From positions 1,069,323 to 1,112,440 of the forward strand of contig MNCI01008651.1 of NCBI GenBank assembly GCA_015680685.1: DNA of 43,118 bases, given 5' to 3'. The notes below the pieces were generated by a model. It worked only from the letters and a program-made list of their open reading frames with translations. It ran no database searches and had not been told where the DNA came from. Both the position numbers and the translations under genes were made by a program. This document shows positions 1-10,804 of this stretch, in pieces (position 1 is the first letter of the stretch; every line of letters starts with the position of its first letter). The DNA is from Gnetum montanum (taxonomy: Eukaryota > Streptophyta > Gnetopsida > Gnetales > Gnetaceae).

Positions 1-166
1 GCGATATCGCGTATGCGATATCGCATACGCGATATCGCGGCCCATGATACATCGCGACCCATGATACAACGCAGCCCATGATACAACGTGGGTGCCTTAT
101 CGTGGGTGCCTTAACGTGGGTGCCTTAAGGCGACCGCCAGCACTATGAGCAATTCAGGTCTCATCA
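1..166 (-). repeat. U3 repeat array, probable minus-strand LTR fragment
   Basis: Seen: three consecutive tandem arrays of three units each. They are 1-42 (14-base unit built on GCGATATCGC), 43-93 (17-base unit starting CATGATACA) and 94-135 (14-base unit GCCTTAACGTGGGT and variants). The arrays are GC- and CpG-rich in an AT-rich window. CTCATCA follows at 160-166, the mirror of the TGATGAG that opens the LTRs at 32783 and 35334. GCGATATCGC is also found near the start of the LTRs at 9476 (minus strand) and 35334. I infer the U3 start of a minus-strand LTR whose remainder lies left of the window. The alternative is an unrelated minisatellite. Confidence 0.5.
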
Positions 167-322
167 TTATTGAAATGGATCTTAATTCACTTAAATGAGA
201 AATTCTTCTGCATGCTAGCATAATCAATTATGCATAGAAGTTCATTTATTACAATCTTCTAAAGTCATGTCACTAGGTTATTGAGAGGGCCACATATGCT
301 GCGAAAAAAGGTAATGCAAGCA
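167..322. other. Unannotated spacer before element I
   Basis: No ORF or repeat is recognised here. The last five bases (318-322, AAGCA) are the left target-site duplication of element I. Confidence 0.5.
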
Positions 323-1234
323 TGATGAAGCATCAATGCATCACATTGATGGGCCCCCATCAATGTGGCCTTGTTAATGGATCCCCATCGACACATCCCC
401 ATTGATGTGGTGTTGCCCTATTGACAGGGTTACGTTGACATAGCATTTGCTACATTTACAAGGCCTTGTTAACATAGCTCCGTAATAAAGTCTATAAATA
501 CGCATTCACCAGTTGTGTTTATTGCATGTCTTATCATAGTTGTAGCAGAGTTCTTGTAGTTTTGGCATTCAAGAGTTAGAATATTTCTCTAAGTGCCCAT
601 AGTAGGAATTAGAAAGTATATGGATCTTTATTTGAGCATTGATGTACCTGAGCACACCAATTTGAATGGTAATAAAGATGAGCCTTTTGATCAAACATTG
701 TAGCACTTGGAATAGATTAAAGATTTATTTTTGCATTTACTATTTTCATTAATTATGCAATTAATTATGATAAACTAGACTTTAATTGATTAATTAATTA
801 AGCTAAATAGATTAAACACATAAGTGCGACTGCTTTGTGCATAACATACAACACTTGGTAATCCCAGTAGTGCTTAATACTTGGTAACCTAGTAGTGTTG
901 TATGCATTCAGGATGTGTATGGAAAGTGGGACCATATGCTTATGTTAGGATAGTTAGTTATTAATTAGTTAAATTGATTCATAAAGTAAGTTTCAACTTG
1001 TCGTTAATTGTAGGTGAATAAAATATAAAATAATAAAAATCATGTGCCTCAATTACACTTAACTATATAATTAAGCTTCACAAGTGTAGTTGGGAAGACG
1101 GTGATCATCACGATTAGGTTTCATGTCTTAGAACTAGTGTACATGAGTACTTAAGGTCTATGAAATTCGACCATATTGCACGTGAATTCTTATAATTCAT
1201 ATGGTTGGGCATAGGATATACTCACTGCTCATCA
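323..1234 (+). repeat. 5' LTR of element I
   Basis: Starts TGATGAAGC and ends CTCATCA, short inverted ends shared with the other LTRs here. U3 holds about 15-base subrepeats with CATCGACA/CATTGATG cores (340-450). A TATA box lies at 493-500 and AATAAA at 671-676, the latter kept in most LTRs of the window and a likely poly(A) signal. CACTTGGTAATCCCAG near 854 and AGTGTAGTTGGGAAGAC near 1084 recur in all copies. Confidence 0.88.
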
Positions 1235-1235
1235 T

Positions 1236-1253
1236 TAGCACCATTGCCAAGGA
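1236..1253 (+). promoter_or_regulatory. Primer binding site of element I (tRNA-Asp type)
   Basis: TAGCACCATTGCCAAGGA lies one base after the LTR. It matches the TGGCGCCGTTGCCGGGGA site of plant Athila elements, known to pair with the tRNA-Asp 3' end, except for five G-to-A changes, three of them turning CG into CA. This is where minus-strand DNA synthesis would be primed. Confidence 0.85.
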
Positions 1254-1396
1254 CCTTTAGTTTGTTACGTGTGTTATCTATAACTTAGTGAAAAATTATT
1301 TAACATTGTTGGAATGAATCCTAAGGTCATATCATACATTAAAATAATTACAACACTTATAAAAAAGCACACTACATTTCTGTCTTCTAATACAAG

Positions 1397-3240
1397 ATGT
1401 GTTCTTCTCACAGGAGTGATTCTTTGCCCAAGTCTAATGGAGTAAATTAGTAGGTGCCCTAGCAATACAAAGTGGTGTATGCTCATCTTGATGAGTATGT
1501 ACCTAATTTCACCTTTGTCCTATACTAGGATGAACTGTTATGGTTGCAAGACATGGAGGACAACATTGTGTTATCACCTAATTGATCCATTGTTACGATG
1601 CTCCAACAAACTCTTATGTGGTTAGGCATCCAAGGTCTTCATGTTGAATATGTTGTGTAGAAAAGTAATGCTAGGGATTATCATCCCGTTGATGCACAAT
1701 GTTTGAGGGATTGACAGCTAGAGTAGTGTTATGAATCTACTAAGGGAAAGTGGTCCAATGATTCCCCATTCTCGATGAATCAAAAAGATGGTGGAGAACC
1801 CTTCTCTAGGGGTATTCTATTCAAAGAGACTCCTCTCTTTGACTTTGGTGAAGGAGGTCAAAACTAGAACTTGTAGTCCACGATCCATAATCTTGGTTCT
1901 GGCAAGAATGGATCCCATGACAAAGGAGGATCCAAGGAGGAGAGTCATGGCAGGGACGCAAGCAAGTAGCATGATCATGATCATGGCCATGACCATCAAA
2001 GAGGGAATGGCAGGCATCGTGATGGTGCTAGTCCTCCTTCTTCTTCACCGTCGTCATCATCTTCTTCCTCTATTGGCTCTGAACACAACTACAAGGGGTG
2101 TGATCATGATGGAGGTGATTGATGAGACTGAGATGATTATAGGGACCATCGAGCAAGTTAAGATTTAGGGTGTAGGCATTCAAGAGAGGCCCATCACCAT
2201 GAATGAAGGGGTAGTAGAGGGCATCATAGGCACCAAGATCATGGCTACGATGAGCCTTTGCTCACTACTTGAAGCATGCTAAACATTGCAGAGGTAGTGA
2301 GAATTCTTACAAGGTACATAAGGATAACCAAATCAAGAGGCTAGACATGAATAACATCCCCAAGTTTGAAGGGGGATATAACTTAGATCTGTAGAATCAT
2401 CTTTAGGATTTGCATGATGCTTGCGCCTTGCAAAATATAGAAAATGATTGGAAAAAGCTTAAGTTATTTCCCAGGACACTCATTAAAGAAGCAAAAAGCT
2501 GGTATTGATCCTTGGAGTTGGAATCAATCTGTAGATGGAGTACGATGCTCTAACTATTCAATGACAAATATCGGATGTACTCCCAAGTGTCCAATTTTAG
2601 GGGGTATATGTAAGGATGGAAGCAAGGAACACATGAATCCCTAGATGCCACCATGGGTAGATATTATTCCTTATTGCATAGATGTCTTGGCCATCGTTAT
2701 TCTCAATAGGAGCAACTTTGCCATATCATAGTTGGACTTTGATAAAAAATGAGGAGAACTCTTGGAGTCTATGCCTAAGGCCAATTGTCAGAATTAAGAG
2801 CCCATCAGATTCAAAGGCTGATCGAGTAGGTAGCAAAAGAAGAAGGAGAGTTGAGAAAATGTGAAAGTGTAGAAGAATATAATAGAGATCCTTCCATTTA
2901 CAAGAGGGAGGTTCAATTTTGTGATAGTAAGAAGGAATCATTACTTGATGAGGTGGTGAACCAAAAAACCTTACCAAGTCAAAAATTTACCTTTGAAAAT
3001 TTGGCTAAGGTAGATTAGTTATGGGACTCTATGGATAGAAAATTTCAAGCTGTCCTAAAAATTGCTGAAGAGTCCAAAGTACAAAGTAGTGATCATGACC
3101 ATAGGAGGAAAAAGGAAGCTGAACATGGTAATCAAAGGGGTAAGAGCAAGATTGCTACACTAGAGGAAGTTGTGGAAACTAAATCAGATGATAATGGTGG
3201 GTGTGACATTTGCCAATATGAACATCCTAAGGGAGTTCCA
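1397..3240 (+). pseudogene. gag: gag pseudogene of element I
   Basis: Capsid/nucleocapsid precursor relic. The start at 1397 (MCSSHRSDS) aligns with starts at 15059, 20675 and 42304, and with 28976 on the minus strand. In order: an N-terminal segment with frame fragments of a DEQLWW-like motif (1500-1560), a His/Asp/Arg-rich linker (1900-2260), the capsid core beginning KFEGGYN (2350-2700; gag family motif around LKLFPRTL), an acidic linker, and CDICQYEH (about 3208), probably the end of gag. The frame is lost several times and stops are frequent. Compared with element II, sequence between CDICQYEH and the protease is missing. Identification rests on repeated similarity among five copies in this window. 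Confidence 0.75.
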
Positions 3241-6200
3241 TACATCACATACAACAATATAGGGTGCAATTACATGTAGAAACTTTGGTTCATGAAATGA
3301 GCATCTATTTTCACATGTAGGTAGTGTGTACATGAAGCAGACATTCAAAGGTATTTGTACGTAGTAGCCATAAAACCATAGAACACTGAGTAGCTAACCG
3401 TTGATTGTAAAAGTAGCACAATATGCATGGAACCTACTGAGAGCCTCACATGTGCTTGTGCCATAGGCATGGATGAACTAGAGCAAGTTCATCACCAACT
3501 CTTTAATAATGAAAACAATGATCCCTAAGAATTTCAAACAAGAGCCCTTAGAGCTGAAAGCTCTACCTACTGGTCTAGAATATGCATTCTTAGAAAATGG
3601 CAAGCTAGTCATACTTAATGCCAAACTTGCTTTAGAGCAAAAAGCAAAACTGTTGAACGTGGTCAATAGATGGCCAACAACCTTTATTTGGTCATATCCT
3701 AAAGTTACTGAAATTGATCCATGGACATGCTAGTATTGCATTTATACTGCCATCCATGAAGCTAAGGAGGCAACTACAACAGTGGTTGAACCCAAAGTTA
3801 AAGCAAATTATGAAATAGGAGATTAAGAAACTTCTTAAGGCAGGGTTCATCTACCCCATTGTGGATAGTAAGTGGATTAGCTCACTCATGATAGTGCCAA
3901 AGAGAGGTGGAAAATGGTAGGTTTGTATTGATTTCATTCTATTAAACATGGCAACATTTAAAGATAATTTTCCATTGCCATTCATTGATCAGATGTTAGA
4001 TACTATATCTAGGCATTGCTATTACAATTTTCTGGATGGTTATAGTGGTTATAACCAAATTCAAATCACACTAGAGGATTAAGCCAAAACAACATTTTCA
4101 AGTCCTTGGGGGACTTTTGTGTCTTGAAAGATGCCATTTGGCCTATGCAATGCTCCTACCACTTTTCAATGCCTACTCCTAAGCATCTTTTAGTAGCAAA
4201 TCTGTAGCAAGGTGGAAGTCTTTATGGATGACTTCTCCGCCTATGGCACTACATTTGAGCAAGTCTTTGATTGCCTTGAGCAAGTGCTAAAATGATGTGT
4301 GAAAATAAATCTGTAGCTCAATTAGCAAAATAGCCATCTCATTATCCAAGAAGGCATTGTATTAGGACACAAAATTTCTTAGGCAAGGATCGAGGTAGAC
4401 CCTAATAAGATAAGGATCATCCAAGGAATCACCCATGAACCAGAAACTATCAAAGATGTTTGATCCTTTCTTGGACACACTGGCTACTACTGGCAATTTA
4501 TAGAGATTTTTTCTAAGATTGCAAAATTGTTGGTTGAGCTAATAAAGAAAGATGCTCCCTTCATTTGGACCAAGGAATGCAAAAATGCATTCTAGAGCTT
4601 CAAGTGGAAGCTCGTAGAGACTCCAATTCTACAAGCACATGACTAGCCCAAACCATTCTATATAATGATAGATGCATCTAAGTACACATTTGGAGTTGTG
4701 CTTACACAGTTGGATGATAAGAAACATCCATATTACATCCATTGTGCAAGTCATAGCATTATGGGTGCACAGTGTAATTACACCACCATAGAGAAAGAAC
4801 TGATGCTGGTGGTGTATGTTCTAGAAAAGTTTAGGCATTATGTGCTTGGATATAAAGTGTTTGTCTGCACTGATAGTATTGCCATATGCTTCCTCATGAA
4901 TAAGCCCACAGTGAGCGCTTGTGTCATATGGTGGTTGGTAATCTTGCAAGAATTCACTTTTATAATGGTAGATCAAAAGGGAACTAAGAATGTGGTCACT
5001 GATCACTTGTCTTAGTTATGATGGGATAGTAAAGAGGAGGAGAGCTCACTCTCTGACCAATTTTTTGATGAGCTCTTCTTTACTAGTGTAATAAATGAAC
5101 AAATCCTTGTAGAACTAAACTGGTATGATGGTATCCTCACTTATATTCTAACTTAGGAGATGCCAAAAGATCTTGACTACAGTAAGAAACAACAATTTCT
5201 TCATCGGGCTAATTACTTCATGGAAATCAATGGACACTTTTACAAGGTGTGCATCGATGGCCTAGTTCATTAATGTGTGCTTAACGTAGATCAATTGCAT
5301 GTGTCTTCAGGATGCTCATCAGGGTCCTTGTGGAGGCCACTATGTAGAGAGATGCATAATCATAAAAATCCTAATGGCAAGATACTATTGGCCCATAATC
5401 TTTAGGAATGTCCACCAATTTGTCCAATCCTATGAGCATTGTCAATGATACAGTGGGATGACCACATGAATGGAGGATCCTTAATAGTGGATTCAACCAC
5501 TAGAGACCTTTAACATATGGGGCATTGACTTCATGGGTTTCATTACACCTATGTCAAATGAAAAGGCATATATAATCATCGTCATTGATTATTGTACCAA
5601 ATGGGTAAAAGCAGCAGTTATCATTGATTGTACATCATCCATTGTTGCTCGATTTGTGCAACAAAATGTTATGAATAGGTTTGGGGTGCCACTTTCATTG
5701 ATTTCTGATAATGAAACCCATTTCATAGGTGCTACTTTCGGAAACACATGCAACACTTGGGGATTGAACATAAATTAACACTCTATCATCCCCAAGCCAA
5801 TGGTTAAGTAGAGGTGACTAATAGGGAGGTTACAAAGATTCTAACAATAACTAGTAGCAAATATATAAGAGACTAGAGCACAAAATTAAGCTACGTCCTT
5901 TGGGCTTACCACTCAACATGGAAAGTTCCTATTAGCTACTCTCCCTACGAGTTAGTGTATGAAAAACTTCCAACACTCCTAATTCAATTTGAGCTCTATA
6001 CACTCTCAATAGCTTGTGACCTAGACCTTGACCTAAGTCTAGCACAAAAAGAAAGATTGATCAACCTCAACGTGCTAGATGAAAGTCTATTAGTAGCCCT
6101 ATCCTTAAATGAAGTGCACAAGGCATTTAGTAAACAATGACATGACCTGAGAATACAGAAAGAGAAATTTCAACTAGGGGATAAGGTTCTCTATAGGAAC

Positions 6201-6366
6201 CTCACACACGTATATCAACAAACTAAGTTTTAGACATTTTGGGAGGAGCCTTATATAATTGATGAAACCTTTCCTTGTAGGGTCATGATCATATACAAAC
6301 CTAAAAGTCCAAACAAGAAGTAGTTGGTCAACATCCAACAGATAAAGCCTTTACACAAGCCTAAGT
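3241..6366 (+). pseudogene. pol: pol pseudogene of element I (RT-RNase H-integrase)
   Basis: Polyprotein relic read in pieces across frames. Protease is mostly deleted; only its C-terminal flank (IGCNYM, about 3260) remains. RT: LLKAGFIYPI (about 3830), IVPKRGGKW, PFGLCNAPTTFQ (about 4135), catalytic FMDD at 4221-4232 (kept), IVLGHKIS. RNase H: DASKYTFGVVLTQ (4670), NYTTIEKEL, KGTKNVVTDHLS (up to 5015). Integrase: GHYV in the HHCC region with a Cys lost, first Asp 5527-5529 in GIDFMG, second Asp 5707-5709 in SDN (usually SDG), Glu 5811-5813 after a stop. The tail runs to 6366. Dozens of stops, many TAG where CAG or TGG is expected, rule out function. Motifs are Athila-like. Confidence 0.88.
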
Positions 6367-6477
6367 GAGCTAGTGTAACAACTACCTCAACGAATGGACA
6401 ACCACACTGAATTTTTCATATCTCCTCCTTCCAACTCAGTTGTGGGTGAGATGGCCATCCATAATCATATACATAGC

Positions 6478-6696
6478 TCTTCATTTTTTCTATTTTTTAT
6501 TTTACACATTTTTGTTTTTTGCAAATTATTTATTTTACATCTTTTTGATTTTTAAAACTTTTTCCTATTTACACCATTTTTTAACACCATTGTTAACTTT
6601 TCTTGAATATTTTACACTTTCTTATATATTTTACTTTATTTTAGTGTGGTTTTCTAATTTTTGTTAATAAACGTGCTTTATGCCAATAGGACACAG
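6478..6696 (+). promoter_or_regulatory. T-rich tract ending in GACACAG, possible ORF3 splice acceptor
   Basis: About 190 bases of mostly T follow the pol end, then GCCAATAGGACACAG ending at 6696. The same layout occurs in element III (25778-25972), where ORF3 opens seven bases later. A pyrimidine-rich tract and CAG suit a 3' splice site for a subgenomic ORF3 message; splicing is inferred only. Confidence 0.35.
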
Positions 6697-6699
6697 TGG

Positions 6700-8009
6700 T
6701 GTTGTAGTTGTTGCTAATGGTGGTCTGTGCTTAATGTTTTATTTGCTAACATCTAGTTTCTATTTTTGGATTTTTTGTACCAATGGCTAAGACATGGTTT
6801 CTTTTTCATGGAATAGGTAGTGAGTCCTTGTCATCCACCCATCCAAAACTCTATGGTTTTTCTTATTTTGGAAGTATGAGGTTCCTTTTATTAAATAAAC
6901 TTTTAATAAATTTATGACCTTGGTAGTTTTTAGAATTGGGAAGGATTCAAAGGTTTGCATAGGGTGTAAATTCAAGGGGACTCAATACTCTTTGTACTCT
7001 TCTACTTAGTTGGGTGCATGAGTGTTTTCATGGATTTCTTATCATTCTATGTCAACAAATAATAAGAAATTGAATAAGCGTTTGCATGGTATAGTTCCTA
7101 TCCAAAAAGAAAAAAAAAGAAAAAAAAAAAGAAAAAAAAATAAAAAATAAAAACAAAACAACAAAATAAAAGAAAAAAAACATGATAGGAATTCAAAGCA
7201 CACCCCTTAGACAAATAAATAGGCTACAAGCATTGGTTATGGGACTTGAAAGACATGTTACCCATACCTAAGGATCCTCTCTAACTAAGGCCCTTTGTCA
7301 CTTCTTGCTTTTCTTCTCTTCTCTTTAAGGAATGGTGGTTGTTTTGTGGGAGCACTCTTGTGTCTTGAGGGGGTGGATTGGTCTTGAAGTGGTGATGTGA
7401 AGTCAGTGAAAGTAGTTGGTTTTGATCTAGACTAAGGATGGATCTTTTTAGGTTATTTAAACATAAATCCACAAGGGACTTCTTATGACCTTAATTCAGA
7501 GTTCCATTCCACATTCTCCATCATTTGTCTATGCTATCCATAACTCACCTTACTATCGGTGTCCATGTTCTTGTTCGGTGTCTTTGTCTAACGTACTTGA
7601 ATTCTTTGATAGAATCTTCCAGGTTTTGGTCCTTAACTTTAATCAACCATTAATCACCTATGGGGTTCCACGGACTCCTTAGGTTGAGGATATGCAAGGG
7701 CAACAAGGCATGTGCTTGCTAGTGGAGGACCCAGTTGCATATCTCTTAGTTGGGTTCATTAAGCACCTTATCCTTAGGCATTATTGTAAATAGAATCTTT
7801 TGTACACCCATCTTCTACATCCAATCGTGTGCTCCTTTAATAATTTTCTTGAATTCACATATTCTCCATCAAATTTTTAAATTTTTGAGCTTCTAAAGAT
7901 CCTCTTCAATGATTTCATCATATTCTTGGCTTTTTTGGAACTCCATAGACTTCAAATTCATTAAAAAATTCCTTTTATTTTTTGAAATATATAAGTTTGA
8001 AAATTTTGT
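6700..8009 (+). repeat. Retroelement 3' non-coding tail, related to 33710-34600
   Basis: No gene. Segments match element V in the same order: GTGAGTCCTTGTCATCCA (6809) with 33720, TTTGCATGG (7081) with 34009, AATTCAAAGCACACCCCTTAG (7190) with 34050, GGAGGACCCA (7724) with 34573. An A-rich run with scattered G fills 7103-7182. Probably the 3' part of another family member placed inside element I, replacing the N-terminal half of ORF3. Confidence 0.55.
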
Positions 8010-8118
8010 TTATGAATCCCATAAATAGGCCCCCATCGATGGAGCCGATGCATATATGAGGCCTTGTATATATGGCCCTGTCGACGCAGTGAAAAAATAC
8101 TATAAATATGTGTGATCC
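8010..8118 (+). repeat. LTR U3 fragment with TATA box
   Basis: Holds ATCGATGG, GGCCCTGTCGACGCAGTG and then TATAAATATGTG (about 8102). This is the same order as in the LTR at 19632 (GGCCTTATCGATGCAGTG, then TATAAATATGTG at 19754). Homology stops at about 8118, where ORF3 sequence begins. Confidence 0.55.
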
Positions 8119-8119
8119 C

Positions 8120-9720
8120 CAAAGATTTTTGGGAATGCCATGACCTTCTTGATGCACTTGGAGGAAGGTGATGGGGCAATAGTACTGGTGATGTAGCACC
8201 AAGCGTAAGAAATAATAGTAGAGGTGGTTGCTGACAGAATTTCCAAAACACTCAATGCACCTGTGGCATCTGTACTAGACATCATTGCACTTAAAGATGT
8301 GCAAATGTCCGTAAGGACCATAAGTGATAGGTTAAGCACGACACAACATGAACAACTGCTAATCTCCAGTACGCAAACTTGGCTATGTTGATTGCTGGAT
8401 GGCCATGGTCAGAACTAGAAAAAAAATGGCCAGCTTGTCTTATTGTACAAGGTTGAGTTCAAGTATCATAAGGACATCAAGCAAAAGCTTGTAGAGGTAA
8501 ACATTGAAGTTGAGGTTCTTAAGGGAAAATACATTAATCAGAGATCTGACACTGAAAGCCTGGCCAAAAGAATGAATGACTACCAGGAGCTACAAAATGC
8601 AATGAAAGCATTCGATGTCAAAAAAAAATAATTTGCTACTTGGTTTGTCAACGTCAAGGAGTTGTTTTCAGTAATGTCCTATCCATGGTGATGAGTGGCG
8701 AGGTACCCTTGCACTCAACCATATGAATACAAGCATTTTACACATGATCCAGTTGAACTCCAAGGACTAAGTGCTTATGCGCCTTAATGGAACACTCAGG
8801 GTTAATCAATCGTTGTCTTCCCAAACTTACTTGTATTATCATGGTTGTATGGTTAAGTAAGCTTGAGGTACATGATTTTTATAGCTTTTATATTTTTTTA
8901 TATCTTCTACTAATAAAGGAGAGGGAGAGAGAAATAAGTGGCTAACTTACATTAAATATTCATTAACTAAGTTCTAAATGTTTCTAACACCATTATCCCT
9001 TCACTTTTCGTACACATCCTGAACCAGTGCAACGTTGCTGGGATTACCAAATGCTAATCGTTACTGGGTTACCAAGCACTATACACATGCTCAAAGTAGT
9101 TGTATCGAGTGTATTTAACTAAGGGGGTTGAAGGTCAAGAGAGATATTAATTAACTAGGAAAGCATTAAAAAATCATTAATTACTAATTAGCTTAATCTT
9201 TATGCTACAAGGTTTATCATAAAGTTCATCTTTTTTGCCGTACAAAAAATTGTGCTTAGGTACAAATTACTCGAATAAAGATCCGTTCACTCTATGACTC
9301 CTACTACGGGCACACAGAAATAATTCTAACTCTGGAATAATAAAACTACAAGAGTTTGGGTAAGGGTCTAAGTCTAATTAGCTTGGAACAAAGGGCGCTG
9401 CCTCTTATTTATAGAAGATGAGGTTGGATGTGATATCGTGTACAAGATATCACATATGCGATATCGCAGCTCATCACATGGGATATCCCCATTCTAGCCA
9501 ATATTGGCAATGCCACGTGGACTGTGATTAATCCTTGGAACAAGGAGGAGAAGATGAAGGCATTACTGGATGCTTTTTACTTTCCATTAGAGGTAGCAGC
9601 CATAGTAGGACAATCATAGTTTCCTCAGCCATTGCGCATGCCCAAAGTTGGTGATGGTCCTTCAAAACCTCAGGAGGCTTCACCACCTGGGATTATTTGA
9701 TCTTCTCAACCACCTTGATA
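8120..9720 (+). pseudogene. ORF3 C-terminal part of element I, split by a solo LTR
   Basis: Resembles 26785-27060 of element III (GNA..FL..LEEG.GA.VLV, then a run ending DVQ.S...IS.RLS). It continues into a charged, helix-prone open stretch (8443-8631) with heptad-like EVKFKYHKD... character, probably coiled coil. The solo LTR interrupts after a Trp codon at 8686-8688. Reading through the remaining target copy resumes in frame at 9482 (DIPILANIG) and ends in a Pro-rich tail near 9700. Function unknown: an accessory or env-position ORF of Athila-type elements. Stops occur upstream and downstream. Confidence 0.55.
8689..9476 (-). mobile_element. Solo LTR, CGATATCG subfamily, minus strand
   Basis: Begins TGATGAGTGGC and ends GCTCATCA on the plus strand, flanked by perfect CATGG duplications at 8684-8688 and 9477-9481. 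Read on the minus strand it has GCGATATCGCATATG near the start, a TATA box (9406-9413), the common body (AGAGTTAGAAT, GTAGTAGGAGTC) and the usual 3' end. Closest to the LTR at 35334-36145. No internal sequence or PBS is present, so it formed by LTR-LTR recombination. It is younger than element I, which it interrupts. Confidence 0.9.
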
Positions 9721-9911
9721 CCATCATAGGATGTGCTATCTAGTTTGAGTAGTCATGTCATGGTGTTCAATTTTGTGTCATGAACACCACAAATTTTTGT
9801 AATGTTGTCGATTTGTAGACTTGGACATTTAGTTTTGTTATGTTAAGAGTTAATCAATAATTCCATACCTTCTCAATTTTGTAAAGGAACTCAAGGATGA
9901 GTTTTCATTCA

Positions 9912-9923
9912 ATTGTGGGGGTA
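9912..9923 (+). promoter_or_regulatory. Polypurine tract region before 3' LTR of element I
   Basis: ATTGTGGGGGTA directly precedes TGATGA. The same arrangement (CATGGGGGTA) occurs before the LTR at 35334, along with a shared upstream stretch (AAGGAACTC.AGGA.GAGTTTT). This would prime plus-strand synthesis. Confidence 0.75.
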
Positions 9924-10804
9924 TGATGAAGCATTAATGTGTTGCATTGATGGATCCCTGTTGATGCTGCCTCGTTGACATGATGTTGCCCCGTTGACAG
10001 GGCCATGTTGATGTAGCGTTTACTACATTTCTAAGGCCTTGTCAATGGAGCTCCACAATAAAATTTATAAATATGCACTTACCAACCGTGTTTGTAGCAT
10101 GTCTTTTCATAGTTAAAGTAGAGTTCATGTAGTTTTGTCACTCGAGAGTTAGAATATTTCTTTAAGTGCCCGCAGTAGGAGTTAGAAAGTGTATGGATCT
10201 TTATTCAAGCATTGATGTACCTGAGCACATTAGTGTGAATGGTAATAAAGATGAGCCTTTTGATCAAACCTTGCAGCACTTAGAATAGATTAATAATTTA
10301 TTTTTGCATTTACTGTTTTCATTAATTAAGATAAAAAATACTTTAATTGATTAATTAATTAAGCTAAATAGATCAAACACATAATTATGACTACTTCAAG
10401 CATAACATACAACACTTGGTAATCCCAGCAATGCTTAGCATTTGGTACCCTAGCAGTGTTGTATGCATTCAAGATGTGTACAAAATGTGGGACAGGATGC
10501 TTATGTTAGGATAGTTAGTTATTAATTAGTGATCAGATTAGTTAAATTGATTCATAAAGTAAGTTTCAACTTGTTAATAGTAGGTGAATAAAATATAAAA
10601 TAATAAAAATCATGTCCCTCAATTACACTTAACCATACAACTAAGCTCCACAAGTGTAGTTGGGAAGACAATGATCATCACGATTAGGTTTCATGTCTTG
10701 GAACCATTGTACATGGAAACTTAAGGTCTATGAAATTCCACTAGATTGCACGTGAATGCTTGTAATTCGTATGGTTAGGCATAGGGTATACTCATCACTC
10801 ATTA
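9924..10804 (+). repeat. 3' LTR of element I
   Basis: TGATGAAGC at the start, TATA box 10066-10073, AATAAA in GGTAATAAAGATGAGCC (about 10243), end CTCATTA (degraded CTCATCA). Followed by AAGCA, the target duplication, and not by a PBS. Pairs with 323-1234. Confidence 0.88.

Larger units (their letters stand above)
323..10804 (+). mobile_element. Element I: near-complete Athila-like Ty3/gypsy LTR retrotransposon
   Basis: Seen: 5' LTR 323-1234, PBS 1236-1253, gag 1397-3240, pol 3241-6366, T-rich tract, ORF3 remains 8120-9720, polypurine tract before 9924, 3' LTR 9924-10804. The flanks carry identical AAGCA at 318-322 and 10805-10809, which fixes both ends. Over about 180 LTR bases compared by eye roughly 20 differ, so the insertion is old. 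The order PR-RT-RNaseH-IN, the tRNA-Asp type PBS and a third ORF fit the Athila clade. Many stops and frameshifts make it non-autonomous. A minus-strand solo LTR (8689-9476) is nested inside, and 6700-8118 looks like the 3' tail plus partial LTR of a relative. Confidence 0.88.

Noticed and set aside
1-42. CRISPR-like or origin-type repeat
   Set aside because: Units are directly adjacent without spacers, the context is a plant nuclear genome, and LTR U3 regions in the window carry the same core.
1274-3279. Short open reading frames as independent genes in element I
   Set aside because: They are fragments or opposite-strand shadows of gag; the same peptides recur in broken form in elements II, III and IV.
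6440-6667. 75-codon Phe/Tyr/Leu-rich ORF as a membrane protein
   Set aside because: It is the translation of a T-rich tract; the composition alone gives the hydrophobic residues and the copy in element III is not open in the same way.
7961-8339. Minus-strand overlapping ORFs of 75-96 codons
   Set aside because: The plus strand here matches ORF3 of element III, so the minus-strand ORFs are shadows.
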